DNA of 61,920 nt from Gnetum montanum (lineage: Eukaryota > Streptophyta > Gnetopsida > Gnetales > Gnetaceae), in NCBI GenBank assembly GCA_015680685.1, contig MNCI01022125.1:1056956-1118875 (forward strand), in the 5' to 3' direction. Shown one piece after another: positions 10,050 through 21,728 of this stretch; the stretch's first letter is position 1; the number at the start of each line of letters is the position of its first letter. The notes under the pieces are model-generated. The model was not told the origin of the DNA and did not search any database. It worked only from the letters and a program-made list of their open reading frames with translations. The position numbers and the translations under genes are program-made.

Positions 10050-11840
10050 TGAAACATCCTAAATTTTCAAGGCATTCTTGCTTCACCAAGGTCCTAGAGC
10101 TGAGGCAAACATTTCCACAAGTGTAGCCTCATGACTATTTGGCAGGAAATGGATGCTCTGAGTTCAGACTATCCAATTTGGACAATTTAACCGGCTGACA
10201 GTTCATTCAAAAAGCATGCTAAGGGTTGTCGATGGTGCTCAGGATCAAAAAATAGTTCGGCAAGTTTTCTAGTCAAGAAGTTTGCTACGCTACGCTACAC
10301 TATGTAGCATAGTAGGCCTCAGAAGATAGTTGCTTAGGTGATGAAACTGTTGGAAGATGAAGTGCTACACTACGCTACGCTACATAGAGTAGCAAAGGCA
10401 AAAATAGAAAGGCCCAGCTTACCTAGTGATTCCAATTGCACTTGGCAAGCACTCTAGCCTTGAAAACTAGTTGTCTTGTTCAACTTCAAGTCCTTCAATA
10501 AGGCTCCTCTTACTAGAAAAGTGGTGGATTAAGCAAAAAGCATGCTATGTTGGTTGCTACCCTATGCTATGCTCCATAACATAGCATAGCATGCCATAGC
10601 AATGATGCAAGAATGAAAAAAGGTGTCTCAAAATGTAGGATCAGCAAGTTCAAAAGCTTCACGTCGCAAAGAGCAAAGGTTGCATATTGTCAGCATGATC
10701 TTGAAATAAACGTTTGCAACTTAAATGAAAATCATATTTAAAGCCAGCTACTACGCTACGCTACACTACATAGCGTAGCATAGCATAGCAAACATGCAGA
10801 ACCAACCAAAACATTTCCAAGGCTTCTAGCACGTGCAATTAACTCCAACACAAATTTCTTCTTCAAATAGGTGGCTACGCTATGCTACGCTACATAGCGT
10901 AGCATAGTGTAACAAGCAGCTATGCTATGGCAACATGCTATGCTCCATAGCGTAGCATAGCATAGTAGGCAGTTGCGCTACATGAGTATGCTTCACTCCT
11001 TGTCTGCATCGTTGGCACACCTGATCCCAGCATCTCCAGTTCCGACAGTGTAATTGCAGCGTAACAGGTTCACAATCAACTTTGCATGTTCATGTGGTAT
11101 GGACACGTCAACATCTTGTGGGCCCAGGACATGTGTCATCCAAGCCTCACTTCTTGTGTCCTCCTGGCCCTATAAATACCCCGACGAGCAATGCTCGAAG
11201 GGTTGGCAAATTGACAATTTTGCTATTTGGCAAAAATTTTAGCCCTTGGCAATTTGGTTGGCAAATGTTGGAAAAATTTGGTTGGCAAACTTTAGCAATA
11301 GTTAGTTAGCAAATTTGTGCAAAGGGTGGATGAAAAAAAAGCCCTAGTTGACAAATACAGTTAGCAATTTGTTAACAAAATCAACAAGTTGGCTTTGTAG
11401 CATTTCACATTATTGGCTCTTAAGTTCACATTCAAGCACATAGTTGGCTTACTTTGAACGTCCTGGTTACTTTTGGGATCTTTGTGCTTCCCAGTGTTGC
11501 ACAACTGATTGTATCCATCTTGACAAAGTAAAGCCGTAATATTGAAGCAGTGCATTTCTTAACTCTAGTTCGCTTTATTTTCCTGCTTATCATTGCATTC
11601 TATATCATTTTCACTTCCTCGCATTTAATAATTATTATTTTACACTATAGGCATTGTTTCCATATTAAACATTTACATAAGGTTTAGTGACATCGACTAA
11701 GTCCTTGTCTAATCGACTAGACCATTCAGGGCACCCCGGTTCCATTTTATCTAGCACGGCCCTTGCACGGATCTGGGGTTAAGACTGTCCGACCAACAAC
11801 CTCTCGGTGTTTTCAGCCATTAACATTTTTGGTCGCTACA
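10050..11840 (+). repeat. 3' LTR of Tat-1 (family A)
   Basis: It begins TGAAACATCC after the polypurine tract and ends ...GGTCGCTACA, about 1.79 kb. TATAAATA at 11171-11178 is the promoter box. The 3' end shares the CTCTCGGTGTT segment with other family-A LTRs (21490 and the reverse strand near 54770). Upstream of the TATA box lie at least six GCTACGC/GCGTAGC palindromic clusters. The right flank is the truncated Athila D LTR. The expected target duplication partner of CTAGG (11841-11845) is outside the window. Confidence 0.85.
10284..10980. repeat. Palindromic GCTAC/GTAGC clusters in the U3 of Tat-1
   Basis: Clusters at about 10284-10313, 10361-10392, 10551-10602, 10748-10790, 10872-10912 and 10920-10968. 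Each has runs of GCTACGCTAC or GCTATGCT on the left arm and ATAGCGTAGCATAGC on the right arm, so each can fold as a hairpin. They end about 190 bp before the TATA box. Confidence 0.85.
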
Positions 11841-12630
11841 CTAGGTGGCCAATATTATTAGATGGTGAAAGATGTGGTTTGCTAATTGTTGTCTTCCTAA
11901 TTAACACTTGTGTTAATTTATTGGTATGGTTAAGTGTGATTGAGGTATAAGATATTTATTTTTATAATTTTTATTATTTTCTATATTTTTTAAATAATTA
12001 AATAGAGAAATATTTAATATTTAAATTAACTAAACTAGAGTAAACATGGAGCATTTATTCCCACTTTTTGTACACATTCTAAATGTATATTAACATTGTT
12101 GGAATACCAAGTATTTACTATTGGGCATAGTAAGTATCCATTGTTGGGATTACGAAGGGTTAACATATTGTGCTCAAAGTGGTCATGCTCATGTTGATTA
12201 CAAATTATAATATTTAATATTTAATAATAAAAAATTAAATTTCATTTGAAGTAAATTACTAAAAAGTAAAATCAAACTAATCCAAATACTGCAATGAATG
12301 GAAAAAATCTCAAATTTATTGTCATTCATGAAACTGTGTCTAGGTATATGTTACACTTAAATAAAAAGTCATACAATCACTTTAATCCACATTGCAAACA
12401 CTCAGAGGAAAAATTTACTAACTTATATAGAACAAATTGTAAGAATTTGGCTAAGGGAATGAATGAATGATGCCATAAATGTGAGGGATGTATGCATTTA
12501 TATAGGTAATGCCTACATTAGTGTCAATGTGCTTGCGTCAACACATCTTGAGATGTATTAATGAAGATATGTCGATGGGGTTGTGTCGACGATCATGCGT
12601 AGATGTAGTTTCCTTATTCACACTTCATCA
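11841..12630 (-). repeat. Truncated 3' LTR of Athila element D
   Basis: Read on the minus strand, it starts TGATGAAGTG at 12630, just after a purine stretch (TGAGGGCA). It has TATATAAATGCATAC near 12490-12510, then blocks matching the Athila C LTRs (CATTTATGGCATC and CACTTAACCATACC). It is cut at 11841 by the Tat-1 LTR end, so its 3' end is missing here. It is strongly diverged from the Athila C LTRs and AT-rich. Confidence 0.75.
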
Positions 12631-12849
12631 TGCCCTCATAACTGACTAAAAACTTGTTCTCAAGTAAACAAAAACACGATCGAGTTTGAAATTTTTTTTT
12701 GGAAAAGTATGAAATTTTATTAATTGACTAACCAACTAACTGATTGACTCTAAGTGACGGATTTACAAAAAATGGATTGTATTATGTATAGAAAGAATGT
12801 TGATCTTATTATTATAAAAAATGGCAAGTTCCTAGCTAAATGATGGATG
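12631..12849 (-). other. Athila D 3' untranslated region
   Basis: Between the D LTR and the end of the D 3' ORF on the minus strand. I see only the short purine stretch next to the LTR and nothing else of note. Confidence 0.5.
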
Positions 12850-13280
12850 AGATGAGGTCTTCACACTATGCTTGGAGGTGGAGGATTTTGTGGTGCAAAG
12901 GGTCCTTTATCATGTCCTAACCCTATTGGTGGTTGAGGCGGTTCTACTACTGTTGCTACTAGAAATTTGAAGGCATCTAGATGTGCCTTTATTTTCTTCT
13001 CTTTACCACATGGATCATTAATGGTCTTTCCTACCTCACCTAAATGTACTGGTGCTAGAACATCCCACGAGCATGACAATAATGGAAGCATCTCCTTCAT
13101 ATTTACAAACTAGGCTATGAATTATTTACATTCAAATTTAAATGTACAAACAAGGCTTTGTAGCTCTTGGTGGTCACTCATTCTTCTGGCCAAGTTCTTA
13201 AATACACATCATTGATCCATGAATTTGATCTTGAGAACCTCAAGCTCTGTGTTGATTACCTTTAACATTTTCTTAACATT
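12850..13280 (-). pseudogene. Athila D 3' ORF, C-terminal part (split by Athila C)
   Basis: On the minus strand 13280-12850 encodes the end of the long coiled-coil ORF. It contains MSDHQELQ, then the proline-rich tail VEPPQPPIG. It aligns with the end of the Athila C 3' ORF (about 31230-31640). Its upstream part is found at 32788-35244. The break falls exactly at the Athila C LTR. Stops at about 13209 and in the CKxFIAxF segment show decay. Confidence 0.8.
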
Positions 13281-14161
13281 TGATGAGTTGTGGGTGGCTG
13301 CATCACCTAGGCCCATTTGACTAGGCCTCATTGACACATCCTTTCATGCATCCACTAGGCCCTGTCAATACAGGGTTTGTTCTTGCCTATAAATACACAC
13401 TCACCAGCAACATTTATGGCATCGGTCAATCATAGTGTAGGAAAGATCTTGTAATTTTTTCATTTAAGAGTTAGAATATTTTCCCGAGTGCCTATAGCAA
13501 GAGTCATTGAGTGTACGAATCTTTATTCCAGCATTGTTGTACCTAATCACAACAATGTGTACGATAATAAAGACGAGCTTCTTGATAAACCTTGCAACAT
13601 TCTGGATAGTTTAGACATTTATTCATGCATTCAATGCTTTTAGTTGTTTATTTAATATTTTCCAATATTTAAGCTAATTTAGCTAGATAGATTAAATACA
13701 TAAGCATGACCTTTTTAAGCATAACATATATTTGCTTGGTAATTCCAGTACTATTATTTCTTAGTGCACCCAGTAGCATAGTGCTTGGTAACCTAGTAGT
13801 GGATACATGGGTTTAAGATGTGTACGAAAAGTGGGATTGGATGCTTATGTTAGGACTAGTTAGAGACTAGTTTGTTAGTTAATTTTTATTAGTCATTAAA
13901 CTACTTTATCTCTCTCTCTCTCTTCAAGCACCAAAGAACATAAAACATAAAATGATAAAAATCATATACCTCGATTACACTTAACCATACCTTTGTACTT
14001 CACAAGTGTAATTGGAAAGAAAACGAATGATCTTAGGGTAAGATTCACTTCCTAGAAGACTAGTGCAGTAGAAACTATAAATTCCATGAAATTTGATCAG
14101 ATAGCGCATGAATGCTTTGTGATTCATATGGTTGTCTGTAGGGGTACGTTGCCACTCATCA
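13281..14161 (+). repeat. 5' LTR of Athila C
   Basis: It starts TGATGAGTTG and ends GCCACTCATCA, 881 bp. TATAAATA is at 13388-13395 and a (TC)n run at about 13910-13923. It is clearly homologous to 31886-32787, although the two LTRs differ at many sites, so the insertion is old. Confidence 0.9.
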
Positions 14162-14180
14162 TTGGTGCTGTTGCTAGGGA
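14162..14180 (+). other. Primer binding site of Athila C
   Basis: TTGGTGCTGTTGCTAGGGA directly follows the LTR. It is a C-to-T decayed form of the TGGCGCCGTTGCCGGGGA-type site known from Athila elements. Confidence 0.8.
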
Positions 14181-14333
14181 CTTTGTTTGTTGAAATGTGT
14201 GCTATCTAGGTTTAGTGAACATTATTAATCTCATTGGATGAACCTAAGGTTGACATCACTCTCAAATGACATATAATTTCAATAGCACAGTAATTATTTT
14301 ATTTGTTTCAAAATTTCTTCTTCCCATAGGCAT

Positions 14334-16140
14334 GAAGATGTTAAAACACCAATTCCACAAGAGTGCAAGGTGGTATATACTCATCTAGATGAGCATGTAC
14401 CTAACTTCACCTTCATCCTACATCAAAATGAGCAACTGTGATGGCGTGATATGGAGGGTAACATCGTAATGCCCCCTGATCGATCTATGCTTGGGATGCC
14501 ATTTCAAACTCTTAAGAGGTTAGGCATAGTAGATCTTCACGAGGAATATGTTGTGAATGGTTATGACACTTGAGACTACTGTTCCACTAAAACACAATGT
14601 AGGATAGATTGACACTAGGAGAAGCACCATGAGTTTACAAAGCAGAAACACTTCACTAACCCCTTGTTCTTGCTAAACCAAGATGACAATGTGGATCCTT
14701 CCCCAAAGGGTTTCCAGCATGAAGATTCTCCACCCTCTATTATTGGTGATGAGGGTGTGGCGTTGAGCCTACGATTCACTATGCATAAACTAGGTTCAAG
14801 AAAAAGTGATAGTTAAGGTAGGGACTTGGGTAAACATCACGATGGCGAGGGATCTAAGGATGGTGGTTGTAATGAGCAAAAAGGTGGTGGTGAACACCGC
14901 AATGGTAGTGGTGGTCCACCTTCCTCTTCATCCTCTTCATCTAATTCCAAACATTCCTCTTCATCTTCTGGTTTTGATAAAAGCCATCAAAGAAATAATT
15001 ATGATGAAGGTGATCCGCGGGACAACAATGATCGTAGAGCCCACCAAGAATGAAGGGGTGACAGAAACCATCATCGGTGTCATCAAGATAATCATGATGA
15101 TGAACCTCTATTAGCAACTCAAAGCATGCTTAACATTGTAGAGATAGGTAAGATTCCCACCAAGCATGTGAAAGAGAATTGGATCAAGTGCTTAAACTTG
15201 AACAGTATCCTAAGATTTGAGGGGGGATAAAATTTTGATCTATAGAACCATCTACAAGATTTCCACAATGCTTATGCCTTATAGAAAATTGAAAATTACT
15301 AGCAGAAACTCAAGCTATTCCCTAGGACACTTATCAAGGAAGCTAAAAGCTAGTATCAATCCTTGGAACTAGAATTCATTTGTAGATGGAGTATCATGTT
15401 AGAGCTATTTAATGACAAATACCAGACGTACTCCAGAGTATCTAATCTGAGAAGGAAAATCCAAGGTTGGAAATAAGGAACACATAAACTATTAGATATT
15501 GCCATGGGCTGATATTATTCGCTCTTACACTGATGCCCTAGCCATGGTTATTCTTAGAGGGAAAAACTCTGCCACATCATAGATGGGATCAAAGTAGAAA
15601 CCAGAAGAACTCTTGGGGTGTATGCCCAAGGGAGACTGTCTGAATTGAGAGATCATTAGATCCAAAGGAAGATTGAGCAAGTAGCAAAAGAAGAAGGTGA
15701 GTTGCAGAAAAGGGAAAGTGTTAAAGAATATAATAGGGATCCTTTCATAATGAAAAGGGAGGTTTAATTTTGTGATGAGGAGGAGTCACCACTTGACGAA
15801 GTGGTAAACAAGAAAACCTTTCCCATCCAAAGATCTATTTCCAATATTGTTGCAAAGGTTGATAAATTATGGGACTCTTTGGATGAAAATTTTCAACCTG
15901 CTATAAAGATTGCTAAAGAATCCAAAGAGAAAAATAGTAAGCATAATTACAAGAGGTGGAAAGAAGGTGAACGTGCCTACCAAAGAGGTAAGGACAAAGT
16001 TTCCATAGTAGAAGAAGTTGTGGAGATAGACTTCGAAGATGATATTGGATGTGAAATTTGTTAATATGGACATTCAAAGGGATGTTGCCCTATGATGTCA
16101 CACTTACAAGAGTTTAGGATGTATGCATTGAATCTGTGAC
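14334..16140 (+). pseudogene. Athila C gag (broken)
   Basis: A degraded frame begins near 14334 with the motif HLDEHVPNFTF, then GNIVMPPDRS. It passes a glycine/serine-rich low-complexity stretch (14870-14990) and enters the capsid-like region (15160-15770, KENWIKCLNL and LELFNDKYQT). It ends with a basic segment (15800-16060) and the zinc-knuckle-like CEICxYGHSKGCC near 16053-16090. More than ten in-frame stops are present, most in place of Gln, Trp or Arg. Gag would form the particle. Confidence 0.7.
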
Positions 16141-16739
16141 TAGCAAGGAGGCAAGCACCCAGACAACTATCCTATCCTCAAGGTAATCCGAGGCAGTTCC
16201 ACCAGCACCAACAAGCTTATTATCCAAGTGGAGCTCCATCATAAACATGTGAGCAATACCAACAATGACATCAATCACAATCATGGGGAATGCCACTGCC
16301 AAGATAGTAGTACCCATATAAGCAACTAAATTCATATGGGTACTATGTTCAGCAACCCATCTCTCCCTGAAGTTATGCTAGCCATGCATCATTTCAGCAT
16401 TACTATTACCCTCTAGAGTATCACTGAACACATTCACTGAATACTTGAGGGGAGAACCCATATCCATACCATCCTCTACATCCACCTATACACATCCCTC
16501 TACCCTCGACCTAGTTACTTCTTGCTCCATCCATGCAGGGTGAAATTCCTTCACAACCGTAGCAACAAAATGCTACGAGGGTTGTACATTCACAACTAGC
16601 CTTTCAGCTAAGTGGTTCAAATAATCATTCTAGGAAATGACCCTTCTTTTGACCTAACAGTCCTCGCAAACCCTCACAACCTAATATGGCTGGTTGCCTT
16701 GTATCTCCAACACCCTCATCCTTTGAATCAAATACATTC
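16141..16739 (+). other. Athila C gag-protease linker (decayed)
   Basis: Proline- and tyrosine-rich translation (for example HQQAYYPSGAPS near 16205-16245) with many stops. It resembles the linker after the gag zinc region. No separate gene was seen. Confidence 0.45.
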
Positions 16740-17330
16740 AAGTATCCTTTAAACTAAGTGCTACTTCAGATCCGCACTATGATGTTAACTCATGCTATCT
16801 TTGATTGGATCAAGGTTGGCAACCTTCCCATACAAGGATCTAACCTAGGAAGTCCTCTCATTTATTTACAAATTGTTAGACATGAGCCATGCAAGGCTCT
16901 TCTTAATTCTGGTTCTGGTGTCAATTTCATCTTCCATGATATGTACAAGGCTTGAAACCTACCACCTCTCAAGAAGAGGAACATCCATTTAGAATTGGTA
17001 GATCAATCAATCATTGTTCCTTTAGAATTAGTGAAGGACATTGTGGCCATAGTTTGTGGGTGGTCCTACCTTGCCAATTTTCTAGTAATCAAGGTTGAAA
17101 ACTACAAAGGTGACTTTCCCATTGTTATGGGAAGGGCTTGGTTAAGCATAGTAGATGCATGTATAGGTATAAGGGACCTCTCCTTGGAAATCTCCAAGGA
17201 AAATGAATTTGAACATTTAGAGAATAAGTGTGTTCCATGTATCGCTTATAGTGATAACAAGTGCAATTGCGTGCAAAAGATTTGGTCCATCAAAAGTACA
17301 TTCATTAAAGAATCCAGTTAGTATGCACAT
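16740..17330 (+). pseudogene. Athila C aspartic protease (broken)
   Basis: The frame reads ALLNSGSGVNFI near 16892-16930. The usual active-site Asp of the LDSG-type motif is Asn here, so the copy is inactive. GWSYLANFLV and VMGRAWLSIVDA follow (17060-17160). Athila E carries a homologous segment on the minus strand (43794-44036). A frame change lies near 16955. Confidence 0.75.
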
Positions 17331-18560
17331 GAATAAGATATTCAATCTATATGTAGTAGCCACAAAACAAGAGGGCACCCAGTGGCTAATAGTTGACTCA
17401 AACAGTAGCACACTATGCATGGAATCAATTGAGAGCTTAAGATGCATTTATGTCAAAAGCATGAATGAACTAGAGCAAGTTCATCACCAACTCTTTGATG
17501 ATGAATATGTTGATACTAGTTGGAAAGAGTTGGAAATCCCTAATAACATTAAGTAGGACCCCCTAGAGTTAAAAACTCTACTAACTAACATGGAGTATGC
17601 ATTTTTAAATAATGGAAATTCGATCATAATCAATGCCAAACTTGCTCCTAAATGAAAAGAAAAGTAGTTAAAAGTGGTTAAAAAGTGGCCAATAGCCTTT
17701 GCTTAGTCATATCTTGAACTGACTAGAATTGATCCAAGGATATTCCAGCCTTGCATTTACACCAACCTAACCATGAAACTAAGAAGGTAGCTACAGAGTT
17801 GGCTAAATCCCAAATTGAAGTAGATTGTCAAGGAGGAAATAGAACAACTCCTCAAGGTGGGGTTCATCTATTCCATCATAGATAGTGCGTGGGTTAGCCC
17901 ACTTGTAATTAAGCTAAAGAAAGATGACAAGTGGTGAATCTGGATTGACTTCATGCTATTGAATATGGAAAAATTTAAAGATAATTTTCCATTGCCATTT
18001 GTGGATCAAGTGTTGGATACCATATTTGGGCATTGCTATTACAGCTTCTTGGATGGTTATAGTGGCTATAACCAAATCCAAATTGTGCTAGAAGATCAGG
18101 CCAAGACAACATTCATGAGTCCCTAGGGGACTTTTGCATATTGTAAGATGCCATTTGATCTATGTAATGCTTCTACAACATTTCAAAACCTGGTTGTTAG
18201 TATTTTTTAGTAGAAAATTTGTAGTGGGGTAGAAGTCTTTATGGATGACTTCTCTACCTATGGGGCTATGTTTAAACAAGACCTAGATTACCTTAAGTAG
18301 GTTCTGAAAAGATGTGTTGAAACAAATCTTAAACTCAATTGGTAGAAATGACATTTAATGATCCAAGAAGGCATCGTATTGGGGTGCAGAATTACTCAAG
18401 AAGGGATTGAGATAGACCCTGAAAAGATAAGGGTCATCCAAGGAATCACAGGCCAACCAGAGATAGTTAAAGATGTCAAATCATTCCTTGGACACACTGG
18501 CTACTACTGATGTGTCATAGAGAGTTTCTCTAAGATTTTAAAGCCATTGGTCAAGCTTAT
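17331..18560 (+). pseudogene. Athila C reverse transcriptase (broken)
   Basis: A linker (17580-17700) is followed by RT motifs: VGFIYSIIDSAWVSP near 17856-17900, FLDGYSGYNQI near 18040-18075, the MP(F) box near 18145, and the catalytic VEVFMDDF near 18229-18252, with both Asp residues present. The F-M-D-D form is typical of Athila-type RT, against Y-V-D-D in the Tat copies. At least eight stops occur; TGG to TAG and CAG to TAG changes are common. Confidence 0.85.
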
Positions 18561-19130
18561 GAAGAAAGATGCTTTGTTCATCTGGACCAAGGAGTGTGAA
18601 CATGCATTCTAATAATTAAAAGACAAACTTGTAGAAACTCCAATTCTATGGCACTAGACTAGTCTAGACCATTTTACATAGTGACATATGTATCTAATTA
18701 CACCTTGGAAGCTATGCTTATGCAGTTGGATGATAAGAAGAATCCACATTACATCCATTGCACTAGTCGAAGCATTATGGGTGCATAGTTGAATTACACC
18801 ATAAATGAGAAAGAACTGATGGTAGTGGTGTATGCTTTTGAAAATTTCAGGAACTATGTGCTTGGTTATAAAGTATTTGTGTACATAGATCACAGTGACA
18901 TTTGCTTCTTGATGAACAAGCTAATGATGAGCCCTCGTATCATATGGTGGCTCATGATCTTGTAGGAATTTGATCTCAAAATGGTAGATTAGAAAGGGAC
19001 TGAGAATGTGGTTGCTAACTAGTTTTGTCAACTAAGATGGGATAATAAAGAGGAGGAGAGTCCACTCTCTAATCAATTTTTAGATGAACTCCTCTTTACA
19101 AGAGCAATAAATGACCAAGTGCCTGTAGAA
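18561..19130 (+). pseudogene. Athila C RNase H (heavily decayed)
   Basis: The region after RT has many stops in all frames but aligns in order with the minus-strand RNase H of Athila D (38650-39100) and Athila E (42000-42250). RNase H would degrade the RNA template. Only one RNase H domain is expected in Athila. Confidence 0.6.
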
Positions 19131-20163
19131 TGAACATGGTACAATGACATCCTTACTTACCTTCTCACTTAGGAGATGCCACAAGATTTGAACTTTAGGA
19201 AGAAGTAATAGTTTTTTCATTAGAAAAAATACTTTATGGAAATTAATGTACACCTTTACAAGGTGTGTGATGATGGCCTAGTCCATTGGTGTGTTCTTGA
19301 TATGAATCAACTACGCATTCTTTAGGATGCTCATGAAGGCCCTTATAGAGGCCACTATGTAGGGAGATGCATGACCATAAAAATCGTGATGGTAGGATAC
19401 TATTGGCTTACAATCTTTAGGGATGCCTACCAGTTTTTCCAATCTTGTGAATGCTACAAAAGAGATGGTGGGATGACCACGCAAATGGAGGATCCTCAAC
19501 AATAGATTTAACCACTGGAGCCCTTTAACATATGGGGAATAGACTTCATGGGTTCCATCACACCGATGTCCAATGGAAATGCATATATTATTATAGTAGT
19601 TGACTATTGTACCAAATGGGAAAAAGCAGTAGTTGTCACTGATTGTACATCATGCACTGCTGCAAGATTTGTACAACAACATGTTGTAAATAGGTTTGGC
19701 ATGCCATGTGAACTAATTTCTAACAATGGAACTCACTTTATAGGTGCTACTTTTTGAAAACTTATGCAACACTTGGGAGCTGAACATAAACTAACAACAC
19801 CCTATCACCCCCAAACCAACAGTCAAGCAGAGGTAACTAATTGGGAGATTACAAAGATCCTAATAAGGACCATAAGAAAATATAAGAGAGACTAGAGCAT
19901 AAAACTCAATGATGCCCTTTGGGCCTTACAATCAACATGGAAACTTCCTATTGGCCACTCTCCCTACGAGCTAGTGTATGAAAAACTTCTAATGCTTTCG
20001 ATTTAGTCTGAGCTCAGTATACTCTCAACAAGCTGTGATTTGGATCTTGACCTGAGTTTAGCACCAAGAGAAAGATTGAGTAGCCTGAATGTGCTAGATG
20101 AGAACCAATTGGTGGCCCTATCTTTGAATGAGATGCACAAGGCATTTTACAAGCCACATCATG
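19131..20163 (+). pseudogene. Athila C integrase (broken, 3' end lost)
   Basis: A zinc-binding segment near 19325-19460 (ending SCECYKRD) precedes the core. IDFMGSITPM (first Asp present) is near 19540-19570. The second catalytic position reads ELISNNGTHF near 19710-19740, Asn instead of Asp. PYHPQTNSQAEVTN (Glu present) follows near 19800-19840. The frame ends at NEMHKAFYKPHH, where the Tat-2 LTR begins at 20164. The C-terminal tail is missing; a deletion apparently removed it along with the 3' half of Tat-2. Confidence 0.8.
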
Positions 20164-21541
20164 TGAAACACTACTAATTTTGGCCTAGCACTTTCAGACA
20201 AGAATCAAGCTAAGTCATGTTGTTGCCCAACATGAGTACAGTGTGACCAAACTTGGAGGCCTCCGAAACAGCCCCCGATGATCCATGATTCAACAGGNNN
20301 NNNNNNNNNNNNNNNNNNNNNNNNNNNNNNNNNNNNNNNNNNNNNNNNNNNNNNNNNNNNNNNNNNNNNNNNNNNNNNNNNNNNNNNNNNNNNNNNNNNN
20401 NNNNNNNNNNNNNNNNNNNNNNNNNNNNNNNNNNNNNNNNNNNNNNNNNNNNNNNNNNNNNNNNNNNNNNNNNNNNNNNNNNNNNNNNNNNNNNNNNNNN
20501 NNNNNNNNNNNNNNNNNNNNNNNNNNNNNNNNNNNNNNNNNNNNNNNNNNNNNNNNNNNNNNNNNNNNNNNNNNNNNNNNNNNNNNNNNNNNNNNNNNNN
20601 NNNNNNNNNNNNNNNNNNNNNNNNNNNNNNNNNNNNNNNNNNNNNNNNNNNNNNNNNNNNNNNNNNNNNNNNNNNNNNNNNNNNNNNNNNNNNNNNNNNN
20701 NNNNNNNNNNNNNNNNNNNNNNNNNNNNNNNNNNNNNNNNNNNNNNNNNNNNNNNNNNNNNNNNNNNNNNNNNNNNNNNNNNNNNNNNNNNNNNNNNNNN
20801 NNNNNNNNNNNNNNNNNNNNNNNNNNNNNNNNNNNNNNNNNNNNNNNNNNNNNNNNNNNNNNNNNNNNNNNNNNNNNNNNNNNNNNNNNNNNNNNNNNNN
20901 NNNNNNNNNNNNNNNNNNNNNNNNNNNNNNNNNNNNAAGAGAAGCAAAGCAAAAGCAGCAAGAGAGAAGGGAGAGGAAGAGGCAAAGATTGGAGAGATTG
21001 GAAATTTTGAAGGAGGACAGAACTTAGAATCCTTGGGCACTCAGCACATCTGATTTTTGGCTTCCAAGTTCTTCTCACGTTCATCCCATTTCATCGTCGC
21101 ATCATCGTGTCATATCTTCTTGGGGCTAGGCGTTTGACTTGCCATTCACATTTGTGCAACTACGCTTTGACCGGTGCACATTTTTTATAAAACAATATAA
21201 TACAGTTTCATTATTGCCTCCCATTTACATTGTTTAGTTCTGTTTATGCTTTACAAATATAACTTTGTTTATGCTTCATTCATAATTCAGTACGCTTTAT
21301 TTACATTTCGTATCACTGTTTGCATTCCGTTTACATACCGTTTACGATAACCCCAGCGCTAGTCGTAGCTTACGATAAGGGAAGTCCTTGGTTGATTTGC
21401 GTGCAGACCATTCAAGGCACTCTGCCTTCATTTACTTTTCCAGCTTGCCCTCAGGCAAAGGTAGGGTTAGCTGTGGCTGCCCAATGATCTCTCGGTGTTT
21501 GTTTCCCTTCCAGGCTTACACCGACGATTTAGGACGGTACC
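20164..21541 (+). repeat. 5' LTR of Tat-2 (family A), mostly hidden by an N gap
   Basis: It begins TGAAACACTACTAATTTTGG, which matches the start of the Tat-A3r LTR (reverse strand near 56434). It ends GACGGTACC before the primer site. Most of U3 and the promoter is replaced by Ns (20298-20936). The visible U5 part shares CATTCAAGGCACTCTGCCTT with the solo LTR at 50750. Confidence 0.85.
20298..20936. other. Assembly gap (639 N)
   Basis: A run of N in the LTR. Open frames crossing it are meaningless. True length is unknown; other family-A LTRs (1.69-1.95 kb) suggest that 300-600 bp more may be missing. Confidence 0.97.
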
Positions 21542-21544
21542 GTT

Positions 21545-21566
21545 TTTGGTGCTAGAAGGAGGGCCT
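21545..21566 (+). other. Primer binding site of Tat-2
   Basis: TTTGGTGCTAGAAGGAGGGC follows the LTR. Tat-B2 (45667-45686) and Tat-B3 (54428-54447) carry near-identical sites, so families A and B prime from the same tRNA. I do not assign the tRNA. Confidence 0.7.
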
Positions 21567-21728
21567 CTTTCTTGTTATTGGTTAAAACCTCACTACCTAT
21601 TAAAACTCATCCATCTTGCCCATTTAAGTCTCTTCATCCCTGTTGATCACACTAAGCTTGTGTCACCCCACGCTACAATTGCTTGCGATCCAACTCCATT
21701 CATCTACCCTAGTCCATTCACGTTTATC

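Larger units (their letters stand above)
1..11840 (+). mobile_element. Tat-1: Tat-lineage Ty3/gypsy element, 3' part with 3' LTR
   Basis: The order seen is gag end, protease, spacer, RT, two RNase H domains, integrase, tandem-repeat 3' region, polypurine tract and LTR. The presence of a second RNase H domain and a long protease-RT spacer points to the Tat clade (Ogre-like). The 5' LTR lies before the window. About 3 kb of unrelated DNA interrupts the second RNase H at about 3676-6660. Its 3' LTR ends within a truncated Athila LTR, so Tat-1 is younger than Athila D. All reading frames are broken by stops and small indels. Confidence 0.85.

Noticed and set aside
20210-21084. Long open frames of 240-276 codons across the N run
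   Set aside because: They exist only because N codons are not read as stops; the underlying sequence is an LTR.
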